Source of the DNA: Patiria pectinifera
Taxonomy: Eukaryota > Echinodermata > Asteroidea > Valvatida > Asterinidae
Assembly (NCBI GenBank): GCA_029964075.1
Contig: CM057133.1
Span: 15,338,699 to 15,402,698, forward strand
Length of the DNA stretch: 64,000 bases
Direction of reading: 5' to 3'
Position numbers and translations under genes: made by a program. This document shows positions 26,801 to 35,549 of this stretch, one piece after another. Numbering within the stretch: position 1 is the first letter of the stretch; the number at the start of each line of letters is the position of its first letter. Under the pieces are notes generated by a model. That model saw only the letters and a list, made by a program, of their open reading frames with translations. It did no database searches and was not told where the DNA came from.

Positions 26801-29800
26801 AATACAGCAGGATACAACTGAGGCATTGTTCTATGGGACCAGCTCTCATTGTCTCAAAAGCGGCCGTTTATGCCCTGGTGTTGGTAGCTAAATGCATCAA
26901 AGTGCACCAGACTTTTCCACCTGATGCACTGTGATGCGTCTGGCAGGGATAGGGTTAAACAAGTTGCAGACGTGACAAGGCAGTCTCCAAGCATAGCTCG
27001 CGCCGTGTGGCTGACATACAGACAGTAGCAGTGCAAGGTACGTTTCGTCTGCATGGTCTGTCAGCCCGGCGGATGACTTACATACACTGTTTACCACCAA
27101 CCTGCTTCATAAGGAGTGCGTTGTTGTCTTGCAAGTCATTCATCCGCTGAAGTTCAGCATCGAAATTCAGCAATCCTGGAAGAGGTGCATTGGGGCAAGT
27201 CAAGGGAAAAGAATCAGTTGCAAAGAATCAGTTGCAATGAAGACAATTCCTTCCAACTGTTTGAGGGATATAAATTTACAATGGATAAAAATGGCGTACA
27301 GAATGTGTCAGGATTTTAATTGGTTTATTTTATAAATCATTTCGATTGTAATACTGAATTCGGTGTCTCACAGAAAAGTTTGAAACAGAAAACACAGTTA
27401 TTTGTTAACCCTAAACACCCCCTCAATCCCCCTCAAGCATTTTTGGAGAATTTTGAATGATTGAGGCTGTATGCCTGTGAAGTGCATACTGATTTTGGAG
27501 GATGCATTGTGTCAATGTCTCAAGCTGTACCCAACGTTATTTATGCCTACATTATACTGGACAAGTGGATATCCTCTGCACTGCTCCAACGTGTTAAAAG
27601 TGAGTGGGAAGATTTTGGAGGATTGAGGCAGTGGTCACCCCGGCACAAAAAAAAAGATCTTAAGGATATGCATGGACTGGAAGATGATGCTGAAGAAATT
27701 GTGGAGAGAAATCGTCAAGGTCTCCTGCCACTGCTTGCTGAAGTAGAGTTCAAAGGTCGCGCTCTGCTCTGGGTTCTTCAGGAAAGGTAACGCTGTGGGA
27801 AAAAAAAACAAGTACGTGGAGTATGAACAACAAAGATGCACTAATATGCATGCAAACATCGTGGCTTGTAATTGGTAGTTCATGTACATACATGAGGTGA
27901 CTAGTGTCGTAGTCAAGTTAATCACAAGTCACTCACAAGTCAATCACAAGTCTTTCATAATTCAATCACAAGTCAATCACTAGTCATTCCCTAGTCAATC
28001 ACAACTTCATCACAAGTCCATCACAAGTCCATCACAAGTCCATCACAAGTCCATCACAAGTCAATCACAAGTCAATCACAAGTCAATCACAAGTCAATCA
28101 CAAGTCAATCACAAGTCCATCACAAGTCAATCACAAGTCCATCACAAGTCAATCACAAGTCCATCACAAGTCAATCACAAGTCAATCACAAGTCAATCAC
28201 AAGTCAATCACACGTCAATCACAAGTCCATCACAAGTCAATCACAAGTCCATCACAAGTCCATTACAAGTCCATCACAAGTCCATCACAAGTCCATCACA
28301 AGTCCATCACAAGTCATTCACAAGTCAATCACAAGCAATCACTAGTTACACATGTACACCAATTGGACCACTTGGATGAATTGGAGTATTTGACAGACAC
28401 TGGAAAAACACATGTACATATTGCCTACATGTACATGTACATAAACTGTACATGTATCTTCACTAAACTGTACAAGCAAAGCACATTTGACGACTGATGC
28501 ACATACCAAACCACTCTTTCCATTCTGGTTGGTTCTGAATCTCGCTTCCCATCTTCTCAAAGAACTCGCTGACTTTATCGGAACGATTGTTCTGACTTGC
28601 GTTCACGATGTACAACCTGCAATCAAGAACATCATTTCAATTGTTGAATTATCGGATGTGTTATTAACTTTTATTTGGTTGCAGTGTTGAATTAGCTAAA
28701 CATCTTGTAATGTTTTCTTAAAATGGACTACGGATTTTCATGCACAAGTAATAATGATAATGTGTACTTATAAAGCGCACGTATCCATCAGTGTTGGTGC
28801 TCAAGGCACTACATCATTATTACCCCTGCTCATTGGGCCAATGAAACATTCCATAGACAATTTCAGCTCCCTGGGGAGTGTACAGTTCGATGCTGCCATT
28901 TCGGAACAAATCAGCTTAAATCAATCACAATAACCATCTCTGCCCTCACAGGTACCCATTTACTCCTGGGTGGGGAGAAGCAATGAGTGACAAAGTGCCT
29001 TGCCCAAGGGCACACGCACTACAACCCCAGGCTGGACTCGAACCCACAACCTGCAGAATTACCATGATTACCTGCAGACCACAAATGCAATACTCCAGAC
29101 CACGAGGCCGCGACACTCAACCTGCCCACAAAGCCGCTCAACGGTTACAAAGAGACAGTTTGGGGACACCACCTGGAGGGACATTCGAACCCCTTGCTTG
29201 ATGACGTCTGATGCTCACGCCAAGACGCTTGTACATAGAGAGTCCATATCCAAAACTTTACCTCAGATGCATTTTTTTTTAAATTTAGGCAAGCTAATTC
29301 AAGGCACTGGGGCTGAACAGTGACAAACGAAATCATGTGTCGAAGTTCATATTGTTACATGATGTTTGACTTTACAGTGGAACACTTGTTATTAATATTA
29401 TCTTGTGACAACTCTGGTGCTATGCAATTCGGGCGATTCACAATGCAGTGCGCCACCAAGAGTTTGCCACAGAGAGTTTATTTTTCCCAGTGCATTGTGG
29501 GAGATGGTCGACAAATTTGCAGCACGGGACATTTGAAATTGTTAGTTTTTTTCCGGTCAGTAGTTTCGTAAGCGTATGATTCGAGTATATGTTTGCCCTT
29601 TTCTTTTCTTTTTTATCAATATCATGTTTTTTTTGTAAGGCGGCAGAATGCTATGCCCCAATCTATACCAAATTATCTCAAGTTGTTTACTGACACTCAT
29701 TCAAATGGGCCGTGTTTTGTCGACTGTAAACTTTAAAAATGGACTCTCCATGGCAAACTCTTGGTGGCGCACTGAATTGTGAATCACCCCAATTGATACA

Positions 29801-32800
29801 CAGTAAACTACATAATGTACATAATTTAGTCCCCCCCCTATAGGTATATTGACTGCACCCACCTCAGAATGCTGACTTCCAGCTTGCGGACATTGGTCAT
29901 CTGACTGTACTCCAGGTGGGAAAATATCCGCCTGTCCAGGTGTTCCATGTAGCCTCGGACTGCTGCTAGATCGTAATTCCATACCGAGTTCAGCAGATGG
30001 TCTAGCACTTTGTCCACCTACAAATGCATATATGAGATGTGGGTTTAATAACAACGTCAACTACATGTATACAGATGATTTGTGTGGAACTCAAATAAGG
30101 GGATTAATAGTGATGGCGCTGCTATAAATGGGTGGTTTCAAACCAGTTAGGAAACAGGGCCCAATTTGACGGCGCTGCTAAGCACAAAATTTTGCTTAGC
30201 ACAAACAAAGTCTGGTTTGTAAAAGCAGGTTATCAGCCAAAACTCTAAAATTTTCATGCTAAGCAAACAACAGCTGAATACTATAATCACAAGCAAAATA
30301 CGCCACGTGGAGTTTTGGCTGGTAAGCTGCTTTTATAAGCCAGACTGTTTTTGTGCTAAGCAAATTTTTGTGGACCCTGGTCGCTGATAGTAACCCAAGC
30401 CAAATATGCTGACTATAGTGGAGTGCCCTAACATGACGCACTTTGACGTTTCCCCCGAGTTTCCTCATGCAGTGTTGCCAAACCTCTTTGTTGACTAACT
30501 TCAAATTCATTCAGATAAAATACTGGTACTGTTACCTTCATAATAATGCTTACTGTTGAACCTTTGTTCACAAATGGTGGCGTCTGGAAATTGGGCACAA
30601 AATTGGCCGAGTGATTCCTAACGTGGCACACTTGAACAAATCTTGGGAAATTCCAAGTTAACATTTACAAATTTCTGTAAAGTTGACAAATTCTTATAAA
30701 CAATTATTGTCTCCACTCGCATACCCAACAAGAAGTTCATCAGAAAATTATTTGATTATTTTTCCAGGGGTGCATTGAATAAAAGGGTGGTAATAGTGGT
30801 CTATCATTTTGTCTATGGAGAGTCGAGAGCATTTTCAAAGTACTTTCTTACAAAAGTTGACATGTTTCTCAGTCCCAGATTCATGTCTTTTCAACATTGC
30901 TGCAATAACTAACCTTCATGTAGACCCGTGAATGTGGTCATGGTGGTGTTGTATTCAAGCCACGTTCACGGGTCTAACCTCCAATTTGAGATAATAATAT
31001 CATGAAAATGGCATCTGGTTGCAACATTCTTTCCTGCTAATTTATGATGAATTAAAAACAAAAGAGAGGCACTTTAAAATACATAAGGGGCCTAAATCAG
31101 ACACTTTCTCAGGCAGGCAGGAAAAGGGAAGACAGGGAGTGAGGGACGACTACTCCGTGGAGCCTCTAAGTCATAGTTCTAGGAGTAAGGGACGACAGGT
31201 CGAGAAACTGGGTGGTTTTTTTTTTAACTAGATCTAGCCTACACATTAATTAAACAGATAAAGCCCCATCAGTCAACTATCTACTCCTAGAACTATGAGG
31301 CTCCGCGTGAGCTGAGCCTCATAGAGTCAGAAGCCCGCAAAATTGCTGTCAACACAAAACACTAATTAAGTACAAAAACGTCCATTCCAAATAAGCCATT
31401 TCCCACAGAACCGCTGCACAGTTTGCCCCTAAACTCCGTACAATACCTCATGACATACTCACGTTATGTGCACCCAACAAACATTGGTGGATTCTGTCTG
31501 TTTTTAGGCCAAAATGATGAAAAATATGCCCTTTCCGCACTGAGCCAACCTAACACTTGAAACGAGCACGCGCGCTGATATCGCAGTCATTTTCGGGTTC
31601 GATCGCTCGGAGCGCGCCGCGGGGGGTACGTACTTGCACTTGTACGCATGCGCATACTATCACTCCGCTCCTACACCATACCCCCCGCGGCGCGCTCCGA
31701 GCGATCGAACCGAAAATGACTGCGATCATCCTGCGCGCGTGCTCGTTTCAAGTTTTAGGTTGGCTCAGTGCGGAAAGGGCATATTTTTCATCATTTTTGC
31801 CGAAAACAGACAGAATCCACCGATGTTTGTTGGGTGCACATAACGTGAGTATGTCATGAGGTATTGTACGGAGTTTAGGGGCAAACTGTGCAGCGGTTCT
31901 GTATGAAATGGCTTATTTGGAATGGACGTTTTTGTACTTAATTAGTGTTTTGTGTTGACAGCAATTTTGCGGGCTTCTGACTCTATGAGGTTCAGCTCAC
32001 GCGGAGCCTCATAGTTCTAGGAGTATCAACTATCCCCTGTGCTAGTTTAGACAAATGTAAAACAGTATGTGTTGCGTTAATGCCTGAATAGGTTTCTGCA
32101 ACGTACCCATACAGTACAGATACAGATACAGACATACATGACAATTGACATATCCGAAGATGATCATAGCTTTCGGCTTTCGAAGTGGCTATCGTTACGG
32201 CAGTCGTTGTTTAGCGCCCTCTACGATACTTTTTTGATACGCACGCAGGTACTCCTAGAACTATGAGGCTCCGCGTGAGCGGAGCCTCATAGATCAAGAA
32301 GCCCGCAAAATTGCCTGCAGCACAAAACACTAATAAAGTACAAAAACGTCCATCAAAATGCAGCCATTTCACACAGAACTGCTGCACAGTTTGCCCCTAT
32401 ACTCCGTACTTTATCTCTTGACATACTCACGTATCTTGTGCGGAACTAACATAGGTGGATTCTGTCGGTTTTTAGGCCAAAATGATGAAAAATATGCCCT
32501 TTCCGCACTGAGCCAACCTGACACTTGAAACGTGCACGCATATGATCGAGCGATGATTTTCGGTTCGCTCGGAGCGCGCCGCGGGGGGTACGGTACAAGC
32601 GAAATGATAGTATGTGCATGCGTACAAGTCACTGATCTCTATATAAAGACTGGATAGCGGATATGCATACAACATTCACACAGAAGACTTTGCATATTGA
32701 CCAATTCGCCCCCGGTCTCACGAAGATGGCCGCGTATGATATGTTCTACGCGTAAATACGCGCGCGTTGTATCAACAGTTGACGCGCATTTTGGTCACGT

Positions 32801-34009
32801 ACACATATTATGATGTTCTAAAAGGGACACGTTTCCGTAGTGATTATCATTGCAAAACGCCGAAAAAGTGATATTTGCGGTATTTTAGTAACCACGACGT
32901 TAAAAAAAAATTGTAGTTAACCTTGGTCAGTGGTGACCGGTGGTGGTCAAAATATAAGTCAAGTGAACCGCGACGTTACAAAAGAAATCATGCTGTCTAT
33001 AAAAACGGCAACTTGTCCTTTGTAGATCACCAGCCGGTCTCACCAATATGGAGTCAAATTCGTACATTGTGCGGCTCTTTATTAGCTATCCAGTCTTTAT
33101 ATAGAGATCAGTGGTACAAGTGCATGTACCGTACCCCCCGCGGCGCGCTCCGAGCGAACCGAAAATCATCGCTCGATCATATGCGTGCACGTTTCAAGTG
33201 TCAGGTTGGCTCAGTGCGGAAAGGGCATATTTTTCATCATTTTGGCCTAAAAACCGACAGAATCCACCTATGTTAGTTCCGCACAAGATACGTGAGTATG
33301 TCAAGAGATAAAGTACGGAGTATAGGGGCAAACTGTGCAGCGTTTCTGTGTGAAATGGCTGCATTTTGATGGACGTTTTTGTACTTTATTAGTGTTTTGT
33401 GCTGCAGGCGATTTTGCGGGCTTCTTGATCTATGAGGCTCCGCTCACGCGGAGCCTCATAGTTCTAGGAGTAGCACGCCGGTATATAATTATTTGTTTCC
33501 AAGCGTTTCAGCGAGCAGTGCAACAGCTCAGGCGGTAGAGGGTAGGATTTTGCACCGCGAGGTTGCGGGTTTGAATCTCAGTTTTGCACTCAAATTGTTT
33601 TCTTTTTCTAACCTGAGGCTTTGGAGGATTTTTTTAAAAAGGGAAATAAAGTCCGAATTTCATAACGTTCAAATTCACTTTTTTCCTTCTAATTTTATAT
33701 TTTCTTGTCATGTTTTAATAAAAGTTGCAGTCTACCGTAACGATAGAAAATGGGAAATGCGTTACGGCTGCCGTAACAATAGCCACTGCGAGTTTCCCTG
33801 TCAAAACGAATGTCCGAAAACTGGGCAAACCATTTTAAACATTTTTATTCAAACAGTTTCAGATAGTTTAAACATTGTAATCCTACCCGGAGCTTCTTAT
33901 CTTTGTCGACCTTTAATTCTGCATCGAAAGTTTTCAGAGTATTCGTAAAGCCACGAAACAGCAGGTAATCTCGAACCAAGTCGTCTGTTCTCTCCACCGC
34001 ATCAGCCAT
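14818..34009 (-). CDS. WDR91: WD repeat-containing protein 91, complete 16-exon gene
   Basis: WDR91 is known as a Rab7 effector that limits phosphatidylinositol 3-phosphate on endosomes and supports early-to-late endosome conversion. Coding exons, 5' to 3': 33887-34009, 29863-30017, 28507-28616, 27670-27792, 27102-27184, 25687-25793, 24267-24513, 22989-23358, 21359-21491, 20471-20567, 19201-19295, 17848-17980, 17351-17459, 16714-16826, 15747-15944, 14818-14973. They total 2352 nt, or 783 residues plus TGA (the human protein is about 750). The N-terminus [18 protein letters not shown] is the conserved WDR91 start. Residues about 171-230 look coiled-coil; 235-440 form a low-complexity Q/S/P linker; from about 440 come WD40 blades ([25 protein letters not shown]). 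All phases agree. Intron 4 is AT-AC (see findings); intron 12 has a weak GTCAAG donor. The start is the first ATG, with a CpG-rich sequence upstream. Confidence 0.95.
15073..15480. repeat. interspersed repeat family J, copy 1
   Basis: The phrases gaaaatgcacctttgtgtcccat, ttgccattttcaagg and cctgaaatgacatcac recur in opposite orientation at 59637-60219. It lies in the last WDR91 intron, bordered on the left by an AAAGGGCCC-like terminus. Non-coding. Confidence 0.6.
16086..16602. mobile_element. TTAA-bordered MITE family I, full-length copy
   Basis: Starts TTAAAGGGAAGATACAACAT and ends with the inverted counterpart GTTGTACATTCCCTTTAA. The centre has a palindromic GGTTGGCCAACCAGTGTTGG. It sits in WDR91 intron 14. 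TTAA at both borders is the piggyBac-type target, but superfamily assignment from ends alone is tentative. Confidence 0.7.
16866..17232. mobile_element. GGCCAA-ended foldback family, copy A
   Basis: Left end aaggccaac, A-tract, gtctccagtttctggtatg; right end cataccagaaaccagagac, T-tract, ggccta. The interior matches copy C at 54409-54764 in reverse orientation (cggttttgagacatcatctt; aaccccatctaaaaacacg). It lies in WDR91 intron 13 between two coding exons. No coding capacity. Confidence 0.75.
18116..18780. mobile_element. mariner-type palindromic MITE with nested insertion
   Basis: TA|CAGGGTGGATACAAAAATG at the left is answered by the inverted sequence ending ATCCACCCTG|TA. The arms match for most of their length (ggagatatcctctgttag; ggcttgcgccacttttca). 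TA borders and CAGGGTG ends fit Tc1/mariner derivatives. The left arm is broken at about 18214-18395 by another insertion. It lies in WDR91 intron 11. Confidence 0.8.
18214..18395 (-). mobile_element. LINE/SINE 3' tail inserted in the palindrome
   Basis: The insert starts with AATCAAATCAAATCAAATCA; on the minus strand this is a TTTGA-type short-unit tail preceded by aaatg, as at 3' ends of CR1/L2-like elements. It is absent from the right arm of the host palindrome, so it came later. The far boundary, near an A-rich stretch, is approximate. Confidence 0.5.
19701..19744. repeat. 11-bp tandem repeat, four units
   Basis: The unit TCGCATGCAGG is repeated about four times without change. It lies in WDR91 intron 10. 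The perfect units suggest recent slippage. Confidence 0.8.
19770..20245. repeat. diverged copy of repeat family K
   Basis: Phrases aaagatagta, aactccctgtgaa and gcatgctgtcatttt match the copies at 37760-38318 and 61968-62533. The middle also has gttgac/gtcgac words that could be a separate insertion. Boundaries are approximate. Confidence 0.45.
20700..21209. mobile_element. mariner-type palindromic MITE, about 506 bp
   Basis: TA|CAGGGTGAGTCAAAAAA at the left is mirrored by TTTTTTACTCACCCTG|TA at the right. The arms run almost to the centre: attttcgttttgctgaaagaa mirrors ttctttcagcaaaacgaaaa, and paired aagctttctt / aagaaagctt blocks occur. Non-coding. It lies in WDR91 intron 9, where its transcript could fold into a hairpin of roughly 230 bp. 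Confidence 0.85.
21695..21905. repeat. cluster of GTACTCGA motifs
   Basis: About ten copies of GTACTCGA, GAGTAC or GTACTCGAGTAC occur within 200 bp with variable spacing. The motif is self-complementary, so the cluster reads similarly on both strands. It lies in WDR91 intron 8 and is either a degenerate minisatellite or a transposon-internal repeat. Confidence 0.65.
22345..22925. repeat. CCTCAATCCTGCAAAATCC repeat cluster
   Basis: The phrase cctcaatcctgcaaaatcct appears four times (about 22360, 22412, 22472, 22870), with an inverted form (gaggatttgggaggattt) near 22905. The motif also occurs at 27420-27640 (inverted) and 42420-42570. Intronic in WDR91. Confidence 0.55.
23516..23825 (+). mobile_element. 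tRNA-derived SINE, plus orientation
   Basis: A head with A-box-like and B-box-like (GGGGTTCAAATCC) sequences is followed by ttgaacaagccacttcatccc and tacaaatgggtatcgg, the shared SINE body, and a tcatcattcatt tail. It lies in WDR91 intron 7, antisense to the gene. Confidence 0.65.
24545..25085. repeat. diverged TTAA/telomere-like family L fragments
   Basis: gatgcaacacagtgca, caacaccagtgcata and gaccacagactctgaagcagtgtggcctt match the 309-bp copies at 26650-26958 and 61082-61390. They are interrupted by unrelated sequence (24650-24870) with several cagtca words. Degenerate. Confidence 0.4.
25187..25342. mobile_element. short foldback element with about 60-bp arms
   Basis: The left arm ggtcttggcaatattggcag ... 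ctacccaggaaattcc is mirrored by ggaaattcctgggtag ... ctgccaatattgccaagac. The loop is about 30 bp. It lies in WDR91 intron 6 and is non-coding. Confidence 0.7.
25420..25570. repeat. degenerate 20-bp tandem repeat
   Basis: Successive units have the form cgtagtgggcttttgccc, cgtagcaggtggttgccc, caaagtgggcgtttgacca and catagtgggtgaggctgc. The unit core is (c/t)gtagygggy plus ttgcc. It directly follows the foldback element. Confidence 0.5.
25836..26128. mobile_element. telomere-like-ended TTAA family L, diverged copy
   Basis: The order of phrases (ggctagaaaccctgt, gcaacatgcaacacttgtc, cctcagagtctg, ttgcgtccagcagggtta) equals that of the copy at 26650-26958, 500 bp away in the same orientation. 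The ends are degraded. Confidence 0.6.
26279..26483. mobile_element. CTGACGCC-ended MITE, copy 2
   Basis: GGAAAGAATGTTGCAACCTG at the left is mirrored by CAGGTTGCAACATTCTTTCC at the right: 20 bp of perfect terminal inverted repeat. It is the best preserved copy of the family and lies in WDR91 intron 5. Confidence 0.8.
26650..26958. mobile_element. TTAA-bordered MITE with telomere-like ends, 309 bp
   Basis: Left border TTAACCCTAACCCTCC, right border GGGATAGGGTTAA. CCCTAA is the metazoan telomere repeat, but only one to two units are present, at transposon ends. A 309-bp copy lies inverted at 61082-61390. TTAA borders followed by CCCT fit piggyBac-like derivatives (inference). Confidence 0.7.
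27185..27669 (-). other. WDR91: U12-type AT-AC intron (WDR91 intron 4)
   Basis: On the minus strand the upstream exon ends TCCATGC and the intron starts ATATCCTT, the AT-AC minor-intron donor consensus. It ends TTCCCTTGAC, 14-15 nt, then AC. The branch adenine is near 27200, 16 nt from the next exon. Joining C to CT gives CCT (Pro) and the conserved run [14 protein letters not shown]. No GT-AG pair gives a compatible phase at the protein junction. Confidence 0.85.
27420..27645. repeat. inverted copy of the CCTCAATCCTGCAAAATCC repeat
   Basis: Contains attttgaatgattgaggct, gattttggaggatg and gattttggaggattgaggcagtggtcacc, the complement of the 22345-22925 and 42420-42570 repeats. It lies inside the AT-AC intron of WDR91, near its 5' splice site. 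Confidence 0.5.
27913..28346. repeat. 11-bp minisatellite, roughly 39 units
   Basis: The unit is TCAATCACAAG or TCCATCACAAG, differing at one position, in tandem from 27913 to 28346 with a few variants (tctttcataat, tcactcacaag). It lies in WDR91 intron 3. The two unit types are interspersed in blocks, consistent with unequal exchange. Confidence 0.95.
28752..29130 (-). mobile_element. tRNA-derived SINE, copy B
   Basis: On the minus strand: B box GGTTCGAGTCC (exact consensus type), cttgggcaaggcactttgtc, ccaggagtaaatgggtacctgtgag, and a gcgctttataagtac tail ending in attatcattatt. It lies in WDR91 intron 2. Close to copy C. Confidence 0.85.
30807..31034 (-). mobile_element. CTGACGCC-ended MITE copy 3 with nested insertion
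   Basis: In reverse orientation to copies 1 and 2 it has gtctatggagagtc, cagattcatgtcttttcaacattgctgcaa and the terminus gcaacattctttcc. A 50-60 bp hairpin (about 30920-30975) with arms gacccgtgaatgtgg / ccacgttcacgggtc interrupts it, flanked by taaccttca and taacctcca. Confidence 0.6.
31142..31196. mobile_element. 37-bp remnant of the TACTCC foldback family with 9-bp duplication
   Basis: A 37-bp sequence (31151-31187) starting TACTCCGTGGAGCCTC and ending AGTTCTAGGAGTA is flanked by identical agggacgac at 31142-31150 and 31188-31196. Its ends equal those of the larger elements at 31282 and 32250, so it is probably an extreme internal deletion derivative. Confidence 0.75.
31273..32034. mobile_element. 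long foldback element, 744 bp, 9-bp target duplication
   Basis: Element 31282-32025 is flanked by identical tcaactatc (31273-31281, 32026-32034). Arms of about 347 bp (31282-31628 and 31679-32025) are nearly perfect inverted repeats around a 50-bp loop. The termini are TACTCCTAGAACTATGAGG and its complement, and the first 45 bp form a smaller palindrome (gaggctccgcgtgagctgagcctc). No ORF resembles a transposase. Long inverted ends plus a 9-bp duplication fit Mutator-like (MULE) non-autonomous elements; this is inferred from structure only. Confidence 0.8.
32241..33481. mobile_element. long foldback element, 1223 bp, 9-bp target duplication
   Basis: Element 32250-33472 is flanked by gcacgcagg (32241-32249) and gcacgccgg (33473-33481), one mismatch. 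Arms run 32250-32659 and 33084-33472 and are closely related to those of the 744-bp element. The central 424 bp is not shared and has no supported coding sequence. Short frames in the arms (69-117 codons) read alike on both sides because the arms mirror each other; they are not genes. Confidence 0.8.
33515..33720 (+). mobile_element. tRNA-like SINE head
   Basis: An A-box-like cagctcaggcggtagagg and a B-box-like ggttgcgggtttgaatctc are spaced as in a tRNA, followed by an AT-rich body. No clover-leaf with a proper acceptor stem can be drawn, so this is tRNA-derived, not a tRNA gene. Confidence 0.5.
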
Positions 34010-34110
34010 TGCAGACGTTTACCATACGGTACGCGCGTATACGGTACCGGTAATCGCGCGCGTGCGCCACCAGCTAGCTTGCTGCATGCGCTGCACGCCC
34101 CCAATTTTCT
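34010..34110 (-). promoter_or_regulatory. WDR91: CpG-rich 5' leader/promoter of WDR91
   Basis: Directly upstream of the start codon the sequence is rich in CG (cggtacgcgcgtatacggtacc, cgcgcgcgtgcgcc) while the surroundings are AT-rich. No TATA box is visible, so a dispersed CpG promoter is likely. Confidence 0.4.
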
Positions 34111-34199
34111 GTTTACTGTACTTTATTTACCCAGTCATCAATCACAATCATTTCGCATGATGGCGCTCGTCCTATCTTTTCTGCGGACAAGTTAGTCCG

Positions 34200-35110
34200 G
34201 CTACTCATGGAGGAATAAGAACATGGGCTACTATACGAGCAAATTTAAAGGTTGCGGGTTCGAATCCCCAAAATTTTAATTTTTCATTTTTCCCCCCCAA
34301 AAGCAAATTTTCTTTCCTACATTGGGTTTAATAATCACATGTCCTTACTGATCTATAGCTTTTCAAATAACACGAGTCACTCAGTCAGTGTGTTTTTTTT
34401 TTTTTTGGAGACAGGGTCAGCGCAGTGGTGCCCCCAAGGGGAAGGGGGGGGGGGGGCCTCGGGGGGCTTGAGCCCCACCCCAAGAGGTTGTTTTTTGTGT
34501 TTTTTTAGTCCACGATTTGATCTTGGTGATATGTATGTGGCCTATTTTCGAGTAGTATAATAGGGGGGTGGGTAAGTGGTACCACCGTCAAAATAGTCCG
34601 CTCCCCCCCCCCCCGAAAAAAAAAAAATCCTTCACAAAATTTGAAGAAACAAAATTGTGAGCCCCCCCCCAAAAAACCCATCCGGTCGGATATGCATGAG
34701 AACCAAAGAAATTAAAAAAAAACCCGAGTTTATCAATAAAAAAAATTATCACTGTTGGGAAAATATTGTATGGATACAATTAAAATGGGCCCACCTTTAA
34801 ACACACTTTTCTCGAACTGACAAAAATTGAAGGGGGCTTCGTGCATAGTGATCACATGCCCGAATTTTCTGCACAATTTTACTATTTTTGCAGTTGAGGG
34901 AGGGGGCGGGGGAAGGGAGAGGAGAGACTGCCTAAACACCCCCATAGATCCGCCACTGAAAAATAGAATAGCCCAAAATATAGCCTCAGATTTCAGTTGT
35001 ATTTTATCCATACTTTATAACCATTTCCTAACTTTCATTTCAAGGAACTGCAAATTCCAAACCCCAACTCCCCCACCCAGCCCCCCCCCCCCAAAAGAAG
35101 AAACATAATT
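34200..35110. other. intergenic; tRNA-like head and G/C homopolymers
   Basis: A B-box-like ggttgcgggttcgaatccc lies at 34249-34268. From 34430 to 35100 there are several G or C runs longer than eight (34446, 34603, 34661, 35080), with phrases such as agtggtgcccccaagggg. No gene is seen. Confidence 0.4.
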
Positions 35111-35549
35111 CACTGAATCACATAATAGAATTCCATCAAAATGTACAACACTCGTCTTATTTATAATTTCTGTTCAATTTTCAACAAATATAGAGTACTC
35201 TGATAGCAGTGCATACAAATGCCTGAACTTTAAATTTAACTACATAAAATTTCTTTTAAAACACAGGTAACCACAACAACAAAAATTCCCTAAATAGCCA
35301 TCATAGATCGATCAAGCCCCGCCCATTATACGTACGTGGGCAACTAACAGGTATACCTCTCCACTTAATATGCATATGCCACACTGCATTTTCATTTTTT
35401 TTCAGCTGTGCGTGTCATACACGCCTGCACGCATCTCAGACTTTTGAGAACGTGTATCAGACATTTAGTGGGGCAGATAGGGTAATATTTGGGGGATTTG
35501 TGCCTTTGATGATAGAAGCATTGAATTTGGCACACAGTCAGAGTATGTC

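Noticed and set aside
27913..28346. CRISPR-like periodic repeats
   Set aside because: The units are directly contiguous 11-mers without spacers, in an intron of an animal gene: a minisatellite.
32411..33311. Frames of 66-117 codons with nearly identical proteins on opposite strands
   Set aside because: They are mirror images produced by the inverted arms of one foldback element; there is no transposase motif.
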